From NCBI RefSeq assembly GCF_009469615.1, contig NZ_SSXX01000002.1, positions 547,001-611,000 on the forward strand: a stretch of DNA of 64,000 nt. Reading direction: 5' to 3'. Positions 11,305 through 25,842 of the stretch are shown piece after piece. The stretch is from Dechloromonas sp. H13 (GTDB lineage Bacteria > Pseudomonadota > Gammaproteobacteria > Burkholderiales > Rhodocyclaceae). Position numbers and translations under genes: made by a program. Within the stretch, counting starts at the first letter, position 1. Each line of letters begins with the position of its first letter. The notes beneath the pieces were generated by a model. The model saw nothing but the letters and a program-made list of their open reading frames with translations. It was not told the origin of the DNA and did not search any database.

Positions 11305-12444
11305 CTACTTGAGCACCTTGCCGCCCGGGCCGACGACCGTCAGTTCGACGAAGCGCGAGCCCTGCCGGTTGGTGGCGCTGTAGGCGACCTTGAGGCCCCC
11401 CATGTCCAGGCTGGTGCTTTCCAGCGCGGCCATGTACTTCTCGCGGGTCAGGTCCTTGCCGGCGCGCTTCAGTGCATCGACCGTGACGCGCGCCATGGCA
11501 TAGGCCTCGATGCCGTAATACGAGTAGCCGCCCTTGCTGCCAACCAGCTTCTGGTAGTCGCGCACCATCGGCACGATGTCGTTCCACGGATACGGCATGA
11601 CCTGCGAGATGCCGATGCCGCGGGCGTCGGGGCCGAGCTCGGCGACCAGCTGTTCGGTGCCGACCGGCGACAGGGTCATGAACATCGGGCTCTGGTTGAT
11701 CTTCTTCATCGCCTTGACGAAGGCCGCCGTCGGCTTGTACAGCGTGACCATGACCACCGCCTGCGGCTTGGCCTTGGCGATCGCTTCGACCGCTGCCGTC
11801 ACCTCGACCGAGTTGCGTTCGACAGTGGCGGCGACCGACGGGGCGAGGTTGTGCTTCTTCAACGAGGCGGTGACGCCGTCCAGCCCGGACTTGCCGAAGC
11901 CGTCGTTCTGGTAGAAGACGGCGATGTTCTTGAGGCCGAGCGACACCAGCTGGTTGACGATGGCCTCGGTTTCGTCGGCATAGCTGGCACGCACGTTGAA
12001 CATGTAACGGCCGTTCGGATTCTGGGAAATCGGTTCGCGCAGGGTGCCGGCGCCGGAAATCGTGCCGACCAGCGGCACCCGGGCCGGGCCGAACACCGTG
12101 TTCATCGCCTCGGTCGTCGGGCTGGAACCGTAGGAGGCGAGCAGGCCGAAGACGTTCTTCTCGTTGATCAGGGCCTTGGTGTTGGCCACTGCGCGGTCGG
12201 TTTCATAGCCGTCGTCGAGCGCCACCAGGTTGATCTTGCGGCCATTGACGCCGCCGGACTTGTTGACCTGGTCGAAATAGGCCTGGATCACCTGGCGCAT
12301 GTCGGTGCCATAGACGCCGTTGGTTCCCGAGAACGGCGAGGTCATGCCCAGCGTGATCGCGTTGTCGGTGACTCCCGGCTCGGCCGTCGCCAGCGTTGAA
12401 ACGGTGATGGCTGCGACAGCCAGCAGTTGCTTCAGGAATTGCAT
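11305..12444 (-). CDS. Periplasmic branched-chain-amino-acid-type binding protein
   Basis: A 379-residue type 1 periplasmic binding protein (LivJ/LivK-like family) with signal peptide MQFLKQLLAVAAITVSTLATA, then EPGVTDNAITLGMTSPFSGT. Such proteins deliver amino acids, amides or small acids to an ABC importer. No permease or ATPase gene is adjacent, so this is an orphan receptor that either serves a transporter elsewhere or acts in sensing. The ligand cannot be read from sequence. It lies downstream of dnaJ on the same strand but has its own promoter candidate. Confidence 0.85.
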   Translation of the reverse strand: MQFLKQLLAVAAITVSTLATAEPGVTDNAITLGMTSPFSGTNGVYGTDMRQVIQAYFDQVNKSGGVNGRKINLVALDDGYETDRAVANTKALINEKNVFGLLASYGSSPTTEAMNTVFGPARVPLVGTISGAGTLREPISQNPNGRYMFNVRASYADETEAIVNQLVSLGLKNIAVFYQNDGFGKSGLDGVTASLKKHNLAPSVAATVERNSVEVTAAVEAIAKAKPQAVVMVTLYKPTAAFVKAMKKINQSPMFMTLSPVGTEQLVAELGPDARGIGISQVMPYPWNDIVPMVRDYQKLVGSKGGYSYYGIEAYAMARVTVDALKRAGKDLTREKYMAALESTSLDMGGLKVAYSATNRQGSRFVELTVVGPGGKVLK

Positions 12445-12471
12445 TGTTCGTCCCCCCTGTTGAGTGCGCAG

Positions 12472-12480
12472 ATTCTAACA
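12472..12480 (-). promoter_or_regulatory. Extended -10 candidate for the binding-protein gene
   Basis: Minus-strand TGTTAGAAT fits an extended -10 element, about 28 bp upstream of the ATG. A G-rich ribosome site (GGGGGGA) lies in between. No clear -35 is visible. Confidence 0.4.
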
Positions 12481-12508
12481 GCCGAAAGGCGGCGGGGGGA
12501 ACAGGGCA

Positions 12509-12534
12509 GGTGGCCGGCACGGGCGCCGGCCACC
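12509..12534 (-). other. Strong hairpin between dnaJ and the binding-protein gene
   Basis: Perfect 10-bp stem GGTGGCCGGC / GCCGGCCACC with loop ACGGGC, directly abutting dispersed repeat copy 5. No T-run follows, so termination would have to be factor-assisted; it could instead protect the dnaJ mRNA 3' end. Confidence 0.5.
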
Positions 12535-12571
12535 GGTTGCGGTCGACACCCGAAAAGTGCCGAAAATGCAG
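12534..12571 (-). repeat. Dispersed repeat copy 5, downstream of dnaJ
   Basis: Minus strand: GCATTTTCGGCACTTTTCGGGT, core GTCGACCGCAACCG. It is fully intergenic, starting about 8 bp after the dnaJ stop. Confidence 0.8.
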
Positions 12572-12578
12572 GGCGGGG

Positions 12579-13712
<1,134 letters not shown>

Positions 13713-13736
13713 GTCGTCTACCCGTCAAGTGACAAA

Positions 13737-13777
13737 GGCGCCGAGCGCCGCCGGAGTTTTCCGGAAGGCTCGGCGCC
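13737..13777 (-). other. Intercistronic hairpin between dnaK and dnaJ
   Basis: Outer stem GGCGCCGAGC / GCTCGGCGCC plus an inner CCGGA / TCCGG helix. No T-run follows. In a dnaK-dnaJ message such a structure would be expected to protect the dnaK 3' end or lower dnaJ expression; this is inference. Confidence 0.65.
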
Positions 13778-13795
13778 GGGCTGATGCTTCAGGAC

Positions 13796-15727
<1,932 letters not shown>

Positions 15728-15794
15728 GTTCGTTTTCCTAGATGTGAATGACTGATGTTCGTGAATTGGGGGCGGTGCCCCCGATTTCAAGCGT

Positions 15795-15832
15795 CTGCCG
15801 CGGTCGACCGCGGAAATCGCCGGTTTTTCATT
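15795..15832 (-). repeat. Dispersed repeat copy 6, grpE-dnaK junction
   Basis: Minus strand: GAAAAACCGGCGATTTCCGCG, core GTCGACCGCGGCAG. It is the only good copy with G instead of A after GACCGC, giving a longer palindrome CCGCGGTCGACCGCGG. It covers the grpE stop codon. Confidence 0.75.
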
Positions 15833-16388
15833 TGCCCTTGGCGACCATGACCAGCGCCGGGCGCAGGACGCGCTCGGCGATCAGATAACCCTTCTGGAGG
15901 ACGGTGACGACGGTGTTGGCGTCCTGCTCGGAATCGACCATGCCGATTGCCTGGTGCTTGTGGGGGTCGAACTTCTCGCCGGCCGGATTGACCTCGACCA
16001 GGGCGTTCTTCTCGAAAGCCGAAACCAGTTGCTTGAGGGTCAGCTCGACGCCCGACTTGAAGCTGTCGACGGTCTGTTCCGGCACGGCCAGCGCGGCTTC
16101 CAGGCTGTCCTTGACGGCCAGCAGTTCGCCGGCGAATTTCTCGACGGCAAACTTGTGTGCCTTGGCGATGTCTTCCTGGGCGCGGCGGCGGATGTTCTCG
16201 CCCTCGGCCTTGGCGCGCAGCCAGGCGTCGTAGTGCTCGGCGGCCTTCAGTTCGAGGGCGCGAAACTGTTCCTCGACGCTCGGCAGCGTATCGGTGTGCT
16301 CGTGCTCGTGCGCGGCGGGCGCGGGGCTCGCCTCGGTGGCGGGTTCGTTGCCCAGCAAGGGTTCCTGGGGGGTTTCCGGGGTGGACAT
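15828..16388 (-). CDS. grpE: Nucleotide exchange factor GrpE
   Basis: A 186-residue DnaK nucleotide-exchange factor. The charged, disordered N-terminus (about 1-40, with EHEHT) is followed by the long coiled-coil helix and the C-terminal beta domain ending [13 protein letters not shown], as in the family. First gene of the heat-shock unit: a sigma-32-type promoter lies 31 bp upstream. Downstream it is separated from dnaK by 100 bp holding repeat copy 6 and a GGGGGC/GCCCCC hairpin. Confidence 0.95.
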   Translation of the reverse strand: MSTPETPQEPLLGNEPATEASPAPAAHEHEHTDTLPSVEEQFRALELKAAEHYDAWLRAKAEGENIRRRAQEDIAKAHKFAVEKFAGELLAVKDSLEAALAVPEQTVDSFKSGVELTLKQLVSAFEKNALVEVNPAGEKFDPHKHQAIGMVDSEQDANTVVTVLQKGYLIAERVLRPALVMVAKGK

Positions 16389-16418
16389 GGACGCTTCTCC
16401 AAAAAAGTTGGTGGATAG

Positions 16419-16444
16419 TTGGGGGCGCCATTTTGCATTTCAAG
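16419..16444 (-). promoter_or_regulatory. Sigma-32 (heat-shock) promoter of grpE-dnaK-dnaJ
   Basis: On the minus strand CTTGAA (16439-16444), a 14-base spacer, then CCCCAA (16419-16424). This is close to the sigma-32 consensus CTTGAA-N(13-15)-CCCCAT. It lies 31 bp before the grpE ATG. No CIRCE operator is visible although hrcA lies 3 kb away. Confidence 0.8.
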
Positions 16445-16538
16445 AGGCGACTGCAAATATTCGGCAGGCGGTCGGCGAATGGCCGGCGCGCGGGCCGCGT
16501 GCTACGATCGTTCCCTTGATCGGATCAGCACGAGGCGC

Positions 16539-17909
<1,371 letters not shown>

Positions 17910-17946
17910 GTGTTTCCGCAGCGTTCCCGTCGCGACTGGCGGGGTG

Positions 17947-18381
17947 TTACAGGTGCGCCCGGACCCAGCGCCGCAGCGTCGCCGCATCGACGGCCCCGCT
18001 CTGGCGGGCGATTTCGCGTCCGTTCCGGAAAATGGCCAGGGTCGGAATGCTGCGGATGTTGAAGCGGGCCGCCAGTTGCTGCTGGCTTTCGGTGTCGACC
18101 TTGGCCAGGCGGACGGCGGGTTCCAGTTCGCCGGCGGCGCGGGCGAAGGTCGGCGCCATGGCCCGGCAGGGGCCGCACCACGGCGCCCAGAAATCGACGA
18201 CGACGGGCAGGTCGCTGCGCCCGATGTGGCGATCGAAATTGGCGGCGGTCAGGTCGACCGGCTGTCCGGCAAAGATCGCCTGTCCGCACTGTCCGCACTT
18301 GGGGTTCTCGGCGAGCCGGCCGGCCGGTAGGCGATTGACGGCGTCGCAATGCGGGCAGACGACGTGCAGGGTGTCGTTCAT
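17947..18381 (-). CDS. trxC: Thioredoxin 2 (zinc-containing)
   Basis: A 144-residue thioredoxin with an N-terminal zinc ribbon (CPHC and CGQC, residues about 9-33) and the redox site WCGPC in VDFWAPWCGPCR. This is the TrxC architecture, a disulfide reductase often induced by oxidative stress. Length matches E. coli TrxC (139). It lies upstream of hemH on the minus strand with a 51-bp reverse-order gap, so it is probably the last gene of hrcA-hemH-trxC. Confidence 0.94.
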   Translation of the reverse strand: MNDTLHVVCPHCDAVNRLPAGRLAENPKCGQCGQAIFAGQPVDLTAANFDRHIGRSDLPVVVDFWAPWCGPCRAMAPTFARAAGELEPAVRLAKVDTESQQQLAARFNIRSIPTLAIFRNGREIARQSGAVDAATLRRWVRAHL

Positions 18382-18432
18382 GGTGTTTTCCCGGTATCAG
18401 AAAACCCTGATATTTGGTCGGTGGCGCCTATT

Positions 18433-19536
18433 TCAAGTCCTGGCGCCGAGCGCCCTGGCCCGCTGGGCGGTTGCGGTCGACGCCGAAATATCGGCAATTT
18501 CCGTCGTGCTCCAGCCGCCGAGATGGCGTTCGACGAGCGACGCCAGCGCCGCGATCCAGCCGGGGTCTTCGTTGAGGGCGGGAATGTAGTGGTATTCCTT
18601 GCCGCCGCTCGACAGGAAGATGGTCTTGCCTTCCATGGCGATCTCTTCCAGGGTTTCCAGACAGTCGGCGACGAAGCCGGGGCAGATGACGTCGACGCGG
18701 CGGGTGCCGGCCTTGCCGAGCGCTTCGAGGGTCGGCGCGGTGTACGGCTGCAGCCATTCAGCCTTGCCGAAGCGCGACTGGAAGCAGATTTTCACCTGCT
18801 CGGCCGGGAGATTCAGGTTTTCGGCGAGCAGGCGGCCGGTCTTCATGCACTCGCAGTGGTAGGGGTCGCCGAGATCGAGGCTGCGCCGGGGCAGGCCGTG
18901 GAAGCTGATGAGCAACTGGTCACCGGCTTCCAGCCGCCCGTGCTTCATCCAGTGGCTGCGCACAGTCTGCGCGAGCGCAGCGATGTAGGCGGGGTCGTCG
19001 TGGAAATTGCGCACGAAGCGCATCTCCGGCTGGTTGCGCCGGGCCAGTAGCCAGTGGCAGGCCGCGTCGACCACGGTGGCGGTGGTGCTCGCCGAATATT
19101 GCGGATACATCGGCAGCAGCAGGATGCGCGTCGCGCCGTCCGCCTTGAGCCTGTCCAGAACGTCGGCAATCGACGGCGCGCCGTAGCGCATGGCCCATAC
19201 GACCGTCACGCGGTGCCCGCGCTCGCCCAGGTACCCGGCCAGCAGCTTGGTCTGGCGCTCGGTGTGGACCTTCAGCGGCGAGCCTTCGGGCAGCCAGACC
19301 GCGGCATATTTCTCGGCCGACTTCTTCGGGCGGGTGTTGAGGATGATGCCGTTCAGGATCGGCCACCACAGCGCGCGCGGAATCTCGACGACGCGCCGGT
19401 CGCCGAGGAACTGGCGCAGGTAGCGCTTGAGCGCCGGCGCGGTCGGCGCCTCGGGTGTGCCCAGATTGACGAGGACGACGGCGGTGCCGGGGACGCTGCC
19501 GTGCTGGTAGGGTGGTTCCGGCTGGAAACGTGGCAT
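18433..19536 (-). CDS. hemH: Ferrochelatase
   Basis: A 367-residue enzyme that inserts Fe2+ into protoporphyrin IX, the last heme step. Seen: [11 protein letters not shown] at the N-terminus, [26 protein letters not shown] with the catalytic His, and [15 protein letters not shown]. The final 25 residues after HLGGW extend past the usual end and are encoded largely by dispersed repeat copy 7 ([13 protein letters not shown]). The start is 3 bp from the hrcA stop, so the two are coupled. Confidence 0.95.
   Translation of the reverse strand: MPRFQPEPPYQHGSVPGTAVVLVNLGTPEAPTAPALKRYLRQFLGDRRVVEIPRALWWPILNGIILNTRPKKSAEKYAAVWLPEGSPLKVHTERQTKLLAGYLGERGHRVTVVWAMRYGAPSIADVLDRLKADGATRILLLPMYPQYSASTTATVVDAACHWLLARRNQPEMRFVRNFHDDPAYIAALAQTVRSHWMKHGRLEAGDQLLISFHGLPRRSLDLGDPYHCECMKTGRLLAENLNLPAEQVKICFQSRFGKAEWLQPYTAPTLEALGKAGTRRVDVICPGFVADCLETLEEIAMEGKTIFLSSGGKEYHYIPALNEDPGWIAALASLVERHLGGWSTTEIADISASTATAQRARALGART
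18468..18504 (-). repeat. Dispersed repeat copy 7, hemH 3' end
   Basis: Minus strand: ACGGAAATTGCCGATATTTC, GGC, core GTCGACCGCAACCG. Nearly identical to copy 1 in metZ and read in the same codon phase (TEIADIS in both proteins). Confidence 0.85.
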
Positions 19537-19539
19537 CGG

Positions 19540-20565
19540 TCAGTTCTGCGGGTTGGATAGGGCGCTGGACAGCAGCTTGGCGGTGATGTCCACGATCGGG
19601 ATGACGCGCTCGTAGGCCATACGGGTCGGCCCGATGACGCCGACCGAGCCGACGATCTGGCCGTCGACGGTGTAGGGCGCGGCGATGACGCTGCATTCGT
19701 CGAGCGTGGCGATGCCCGACTCGCCGCCGATGAAGATCCGGACGCCGGCGGAGCGGTGCGAGACGTCGAGCAGGCGCATCAGGCTGGAGCGCTGCTCGAA
19801 GAGGTCGAACAGCTCGCGCAGGCGCTTCATGTTGGAGGAGAGTTCCTCGACGTCCATCAGGTTGCGCTCGCCGGAAATCACGTAGGGCGCCGGGCTGGCC
19901 GACAGCGCCTCGTCGCCGGCTTCGAGCGCCAGCGTCATCAGCGGCTTGATGTCGTCACGCAGTTGCTGGATTTCCGCCGACAACCGCTGACGGATCTGCT
20001 CGAAATCCATGCCCGCGTAATTCTGGTTGAGGTAGTTGGCGGCCGTCACCAGTTCGGCCGCCGAGTAGGCGCGCTCGGTGGTCAGGATGCGGTTCTGCAC
20101 GTCACCGTCGGTGGTGACTATGATCAGCAGGATGCGCTTCTCGGTCAGATTGAGAAACTCGATCTGGCGGATGCGGCTGACCGAACGGCGCGGCGCCATG
20201 ACGACGCCGGCGAAATGCGTGAGGCTGGACAGCAGTTGCGAGGCATTGGCGATGACCTGGTTGGCCGGCCGACCGTGCAGGGCGTCTTCCATCTGGTCGA
20301 GTTGTCGCGCTTCGAGCGGGCGCATGGTCAGCAGGGTGTCGACGAACAGCCGGTAGCCGCGCGGCGTCGGGACGCGCCCGGCGGAGGTGTGGGGGCTGGC
20401 GACGAAGCCGGCTTCCTCGAGGTCGGCCATGACGTTGCGGATGGTCGCCGGCGACAGGTCGAGGCCGGAGAACTTCGACAGCGCGCGCGAGCCGACCGGC
20501 TGACCGTCGGCGATGTAGTGTTCGACCAGGGCCTTGAGAAGTGTGCGGGAGCGATCATCGAGCAT
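19540..20565 (-). CDS. hrcA: Heat-inducible transcription repressor HrcA
   Basis: A 341-residue repressor that binds CIRCE operators, classically of groESL. The N-terminal winged helix is seen in [26 protein letters not shown] and the conserved [18 protein letters not shown]; the rest is the GAF-like regulatory domain. I chose the ATG at 20565 (MLDDRSRT) over an in-frame start 18 codons upstream whose basic stretch does not fit the family. No CIRCE site is visible in this window, so its targets lie elsewhere. Confidence 0.94.
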   Translation of the reverse strand: MLDDRSRTLLKALVEHYIADGQPVGSRALSKFSGLDLSPATIRNVMADLEEAGFVASPHTSAGRVPTPRGYRLFVDTLLTMRPLEARQLDQMEDALHGRPANQVIANASQLLSSLTHFAGVVMAPRRSVSRIRQIEFLNLTEKRILLIIVTTDGDVQNRILTTERAYSAAELVTAANYLNQNYAGMDFEQIRQRLSAEIQQLRDDIKPLMTLALEAGDEALSASPAPYVISGERNLMDVEELSSNMKRLRELFDLFEQRSSLMRLLDVSHRSAGVRIFIGGESGIATLDECSVIAAPYTVDGQIVGSVGVIGPTRMAYERVIPIVDITAKLLSSALSNPQN

Positions 20566-20630
20566 GGCAGGGCATTGTACAAAAAAGCGCGGGCGGCGCG
20601 CGCGGCCATTTTTATGCAAGAATTCGGCCC

Positions 20631-21542
20631 ATGAAATCCAGCTTCGGCTCCTCTCGCTCGCCCAAGACCATCGCGCTGGTCGGCAAGTACCATAGCCTCG
20701 AAATTGCCGAATCCCTGCGCGGGCTGGCGGAGTACCTCCACGAGCGCGGCGTTTCGGTATTCATCGAACGCGAGACGGCTGAGCATGTCGGGCGCCAGGT
20801 CGATCTGGCGCGCTGGGTGACCTGCGGCTTCAACGACATCGGCGCCCATGCCGACCTCGCCATCGTCATCGGCGGCGATGGCACCATGCTCAACGCGGCG
20901 CGTCGCCTGTCGCGCTATCGCGTGCCGCTGGTCGGCGTCAACCAGGGGCGGCTCGGCTTCATGACCGACATCGCGCGCTGCGACATGCTGACCTGCATGG
21001 ACGATCTGCTCGACGGGCGCTTCACCGCCGAGAACCGCATGCTGCTTGACGCCGAGGTGGTGCGCGACGGCAGGGAGATCGCCGCCAACCAGGCGCTCAA
21101 CGACGTCGTCGTGGACAAGGGGGCGATCGGCCGGATGATCGAGTTCGAGCTCTTCATCGACGGCGAGTTCATCTACAACTTGCGCTCCGACGGCCTGATC
21201 GTGTCGACGCCGACCGGATCGACCGCGTATTCGCTCTCGTCGGGCGGGCCGATCCTGCACCCGACCCTGACCGGCATCGCGCTGGTCCCGCTGTGCCCGC
21301 ATGCGCTGACCAACCGGCCGATCATCGTCAATGACCGCGCCGACATCGAACTGCGCGTCACCCATGCCGAAGACCCGCGCGTGCACTTCGACGGCCAGGT
21401 CACCCTCGACCTGAACCCCGGCGACAGCGTTCGCCTGCGCCGTTCGGAATACACCATCTGCTTCCTGCACCCGCCGGGCTACAGCTATTTCGCGATGCTG
21501 CGCCAGAAACTGCGCTGGAGCGAGGGACCCAAGGGCGTCTGA
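20631..21542 (+). CDS. nadK: NAD kinase
   Basis: A 303-residue kinase making NADP+ from NAD+ and ATP or polyphosphate. The hallmark GGDGTML appears in [14 protein letters not shown], followed by NE/D-type and [15 protein letters not shown] motifs. I chose ATG 20631 for its fit to the family; an open extension upstream overlaps hrcA. It is divergent from hrcA and its stop overlaps the recN ATG (TGATG). Confidence 0.95.
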   Translation: MKSSFGSSRSPKTIALVGKYHSLEIAESLRGLAEYLHERGVSVFIERETAEHVGRQVDLARWVTCGFNDIGAHADLAIVIGGDGTMLNAARRLSRYRVPLVGVNQGRLGFMTDIARCDMLTCMDDLLDGRFTAENRMLLDAEVVRDGREIAANQALNDVVVDKGAIGRMIEFELFIDGEFIYNLRSDGLIVSTPTGSTAYSLSSGGPILHPTLTGIALVPLCPHALTNRPIIVNDRADIELRVTHAEDPRVHFDGQVTLDLNPGDSVRLRRSEYTICFLHPPGYSYFAMLRQKLRWSEGPKGV

Positions 21543-23215
21543 TGCTGCGTCACCTTGCGATTCGCGATTTCGTCATCGTCGACCGGCTGGAACTCGAGTT
21601 CGCGGCGGGTTTCGGCGCGCTGACCGGGGAAACCGGCGCCGGCAAATCGATCCTCATCGACGCCCTGGCCCTGGCCCTCGGCGAGCGTGCCGATGCCGGC
21701 GTCGTGCGCGCCGGCTGCGACAAGGCGGAAGTGGCGGCGACCTTCGACATCACCGGTCTGCCGGCGGCCGGCGAGTGGCTTGCCGCCAACGATCTCGACG
21801 CCGAAGACGAATTGATCCTGCGTCGCGTGCTCGATGCCGGTGGCCGTTCGCGCGGCTACATCAACGGTTCGCCGGCGACCGCCCAGCAGTTGCGCGAAGT
21901 CGGCGAGTTCCTGGTCGACATCCATGGGCAGCATGCCCACCAGTCACTGCTGCGCGCCGATGCGCAGCGCGCGCTGCTCGACAGCCATGCCGGGCTGACC
22001 GGGGCCGTGCAGCAGGTCGCGGCTGCCTACCGGGCCTGGCGCGAGGCGACGCAGCTTCTGCAGTCGGCGGCGAGTGGCGCCGACGCGCTGGCGCGCGAGC
22101 GCGAGCAGCTCGAATGGCAGGTGCGCGAGCTCGACAGCCTGGCTTTCAGCGCCGGGGAATGGGCCGAACTGGAGGTCGAGCACCGCCGTCTCGGGCATGC
22201 CGCCAGCCTGATCGAAGGCGCGCAGTTCGCGCTCGATGCGCTGGCCGACGGCGAAGCGGCGTGCACCGGCCAGGTCGACCGCGTGGCGGCGCGGCTGGAC
22301 GGGCTGGCCAGCTACGATCCCGCGTTGCAGGAGGTCGCCGGCCTGCTGCAGTCGGCGCAGGCCGAGCTGGCGGAGGCGGTATCCACCTTGCGCCGCTATG
22401 CCGATCGCGTCGATCTCGATCCGGCGCGCCTGGCGGAAGTCGAGCGGCGCATGGAAGCGGTCCTCGCCTGCGCCCGCAAGTACCGCGTGTCGCCGGTCGA
22501 GCTGCCGGCCTTGCTGGCCGATGGGCAGGCGCGCCTGGCGACGCTGAATGCTTCGACCGACCTGGCGGCACTTGCCGCCCGCGTTGATGCGGCCCACGCC
22601 GACTACCTGAAGCAGGCCCGGGTCCTGTCCGCCGGACGGCAGCGCGTTGCCGGCGAAATGGGTGCCGCGGTCAGCGCGCTGATGCAGCAGCTGGCGCTGG
22701 CTTCCGGGCGCTTCGAAGTGGCCTTGCCGCCGCTCGCCGAAGGCGCCGCCTACGGCCTGGAGCAGGTCGAATTCCGGGTCGGCGGTCTCGCCGGCCAGGA
22801 GGCTAGGCCGCTGGCCAGGGTGGCGTCGGGCGGCGAGTTGTCGCGCATCAGCCTGGCCATCCAGGTCCTGACCTCGCGGTCGGCCAGCGTGCCGACGCTG
22901 ATCTTCGACGAGGTCGACGTCGGCATCGGCGGCGGCGTCGCCGAGATCGTCGGCCGTTTGCTGCGCGAACTCGGCGGCGAACGTCAGGTGTTGTGCGTGA
23001 CCCACCTGCCGCAGGTCGCGGCGCGCGCCGAATGGCAATGGCAGGTCAGCAAGGAAACCCGCGACGGTGCGACCCTGAGTTCCATCCGGCCGCTCGGCGA
23101 AGAACAGCGCGTCCGCGAAATCGCCCGCATGCTGGGCGGCGTCGAGGTCACCGACATCACCCTGGCGCACGCCGGCGAGCTGCTGCGGTCGACCCCGGTA
23201 ACGGGGCAAAAATGA
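21542..23215 (+). CDS. recN: DNA repair protein RecN
   Basis: A 557-residue SMC-like ATPase acting in double-strand break repair. Walker A GETGAGKS near residue 30, long central coiled coils (about 150-370), ABC signature VASGGELSRISLA, and Walker B LIFDEVDVGIGGG. One base overlap with nadK suggests coupling, a common nadK-recN pair. The last codons (LRSTPVTGQK) are encoded by repeat copy 8. The stop abuts the stop of the convergent gene in the palindrome TGATCA. Confidence 0.96.
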   Translation: MLRHLAIRDFVIVDRLELEFAAGFGALTGETGAGKSILIDALALALGERADAGVVRAGCDKAEVAATFDITGLPAAGEWLAANDLDAEDELILRRVLDAGGRSRGYINGSPATAQQLREVGEFLVDIHGQHAHQSLLRADAQRALLDSHAGLTGAVQQVAAAYRAWREATQLLQSAASGADALAREREQLEWQVRELDSLAFSAGEWAELEVEHRRLGHAASLIEGAQFALDALADGEAACTGQVDRVAARLDGLASYDPALQEVAGLLQSAQAELAEAVSTLRRYADRVDLDPARLAEVERRMEAVLACARKYRVSPVELPALLADGQARLATLNASTDLAALAARVDAAHADYLKQARVLSAGRQRVAGEMGAAVSALMQQLALASGRFEVALPPLAEGAAYGLEQVEFRVGGLAGQEARPLARVASGGELSRISLAIQVLTSRSASVPTLIFDEVDVGIGGGVAEIVGRLLRELGGERQVLCVTHLPQVAARAEWQWQVSKETRDGATLSSIRPLGEEQRVREIARMLGGVEVTDITLAHAGELLRSTPVTGQK

Positions 23216-23217
23216 TC
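23180..23217 (-). repeat. Dispersed repeat copy 8, recN 3' end
   Basis: Minus strand: ATTTTTGCCCCGTTACCGGG, core GTCGACCGCAGCAG. The spacer contains a perfect CCCCG-TTA-CGGGG hairpin. It covers the recN stop codon. Confidence 0.8.
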
Positions 23218-23812
23218 AGAGCAGACGGCTCGCAGCAAAGGCCGCCAGCAACAGGAAAAAGACGCCGCTGATCCGGTGGATCCACAGCAGCGGCAGCCGG
23301 TTGAGCAGCTTGCGCCCGGCGAAGACGCCGAGTGCCGAGGTGGTGGCCAGGGCGGCGGTCGCGCCGGCCCACACGGCGGACGGTTCGCCGGTGCTGCCGA
23401 GGCCGGCGACGGCGAGCTGTGTCTTGTCGCCGAACTCGGCGAGGAAGATCAGCAGGAAGGTAGTCGCGACGACGCCGTGTCCGGGGGCTTCCTCGACCTT
23501 GTCGTCCTCGTCTTCCTCCTCGTAGCGCAGGGCGCTGACGCCGAACCCGGCGAAGAGGACGGCGACCGCCAGCGTGACCAGCCATTCCGGCAGCCAGGCG
23601 GCGACGGCGGCACCGAACAGGACGGCCAGCAGGTTGAGGATGGCGAACGCCGCGACCGCGCCGATGACCACCGGCAGGCCGCGATGGCGGGCGGCCAAGG
23701 TCATGCAGACCAGTTGGCTCTTGTCGCCGAATTCGGCCAGACCGACGAGCAGGAAGGTCGTCCCGGCCGATGCCAGCCACGGCCCGGAGAGGACCGACGA
23801 GAAATCAGGCAT
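23216..23812 (-). CDS. UPF0016/GDT1-family cation transporter
   Basis: A 198-residue membrane protein of two homologous halves, each with the family signature E-x-G-D-K-(S/T): AEFGDKSQL near residue 27 and AEFGDKTQL near residue 127. About six transmembrane segments; an acidic loop (YEEEDEDDK) links the halves. Relatives export Mn2+ or Ca2+ and bacterial members such as MneA are manganese exporters, so manganese efflux is a reasonable inference. It neighbours fur on the same strand, 11 bp downstream of the fur stop. Confidence 0.85.
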   Translation of the reverse strand: MPDFSSVLSGPWLASAGTTFLLVGLAEFGDKSQLVCMTLAARHRGLPVVIGAVAAFAILNLLAVLFGAAVAAWLPEWLVTLAVAVLFAGFGVSALRYEEEDEDDKVEEAPGHGVVATTFLLIFLAEFGDKTQLAVAGLGSTGEPSAVWAGATAALATTSALGVFAGRKLLNRLPLLWIHRISGVFFLLLAAFAASRLL

Positions 23813-23823
23813 TGCCGTTCAGA

Positions 23824-24264
23824 TCAGGATTTGCCGGATTTTTCCCGGTTGGGGCAGGCGGATTTGGTGCAGTGGGCGTAGAGGTAGAGCGCGTGATCGT
23901 GGATGGCGAAGCCGCGTTCCTTGGCGATCAGGTTTTGCCGGCGCTCGATTTCCGGGTCGTAGAATTCCTCGACCACGCCGCAATCGACGCAGACCAGGTG
24001 GTCGTGGTGATTGCCGCGGTTGATCTCGAAGACCGCCTTGCCGGATTCGAAGAAATGGCGTTCGAGAAGCCCGGCCTGCTCGAACTGCGTGAGCACCCGG
24101 TAAACGGTGGCGAGGCCGATGTCCATGTTTTCGGCAATGAGCATCCGGTAGACGTCTTCCGCGGTCATGTGACGCACGGTGGCCTTCTCGAACAGTTCGA
24201 GTATCTTGAGGCGCGGGAAAGTCGCTTTCAGCCCCATGTTCTTGAGGCTTTGCGGGTCGCTCAT
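23824..24264 (-). CDS. fur: Ferric uptake regulator
   Basis: A 146-residue metal-dependent repressor. The winged helix covers about residues 10-85 ([34 protein letters not shown]) and the dimerisation domain has the metal-binding [10 protein letters not shown] and a C-terminal Cys/His set (HCTKSACPN). I chose the ATG at 24264 ([12 protein letters not shown]), as in beta- and gammaproteobacterial Fur; the open frame upstream contains the promoter. Fur is divergent from bamE, the usual order in betaproteobacteria. Confidence 0.96.
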   Translation of the reverse strand: MSDPQSLKNMGLKATFPRLKILELFEKATVRHMTAEDVYRMLIAENMDIGLATVYRVLTQFEQAGLLERHFFESGKAVFEINRGNHHDHLVCVDCGVVEEFYDPEIERRQNLIAKERGFAIHDHALYLYAHCTKSACPNREKSGKS

Positions 24265-24310
24265 TGTTTTGTGTCCGTTGGTGGTTGGGGCAGAGCCGCC
24301 GGTGATTTCG

Positions 24311-24323
24311 GGTATGATATACC
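24311..24323. promoter_or_regulatory. Palindromic -10 region shared by fur and bamE
   Basis: GGTATGATATACC is an inverted repeat (GGTAT/ATACC) that reads TATGAT on the plus strand and TATCAT on the minus strand, so it could serve both divergent genes. -35 boxes are not clear. Confidence 0.4.
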
Positions 24324-24358
24324 GCTTCAAAGATGTTTGAGAAACTTCGGATTCGCGT

Positions 24359-25650
<1,292 letters not shown>

Positions 25651-25728
25651 GCGTCGCCCGGGTGTCCTGGCGGGCCCGTTCCGGGCTTGAATCGCTCCCG
25701 TTGCGACCGGGGCGAGGGGTTCCGCCGT

Positions 25729-25758
25729 TTGCCTGAACAACCCCTTTTCGGCTAGAAT
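25729..25758 (+). promoter_or_regulatory. Sigma-70 promoter of carAB
   Basis: TTGCCT (25729-25734), 18-base spacer, TAGAAT (25753-25758). It is followed at 25777 by a strong leader hairpin and at 25843 by the carA start. Confidence 0.6.
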
Positions 25759-25776
25759 AACAAGGTTAAAAAGCAC

Positions 25777-25804
25777 AAGCGGGGAGGCGCAAGCCTTCCC
25801 GCTT
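25777..25804 (+). other. Stable hairpin in the carA leader
   Basis: A 12-bp stem AAGCGGGGAGGC / GCCTTCCCGCTT (one G-U pair) closed by a GCAA tetraloop of GNRA type. It lies between the predicted transcription start and carA and is not followed by a T-run, so it is not a simple terminator. A regulatory or stabilising role is inferred. Confidence 0.65.
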
Positions 25805-25842
25805 GGCACATGAATAAGCAGAAAATTCTAGGAGAGCCGGTC

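Noticed and set aside
20566-20630. CIRCE operator near hrcA or grpE
   Set aside because: No TTAGCACTC-N9-GAGTGCTAA-like inverted repeat is visible in the hrcA-nadK gap, the grpE upstream region or the dnaK leader.
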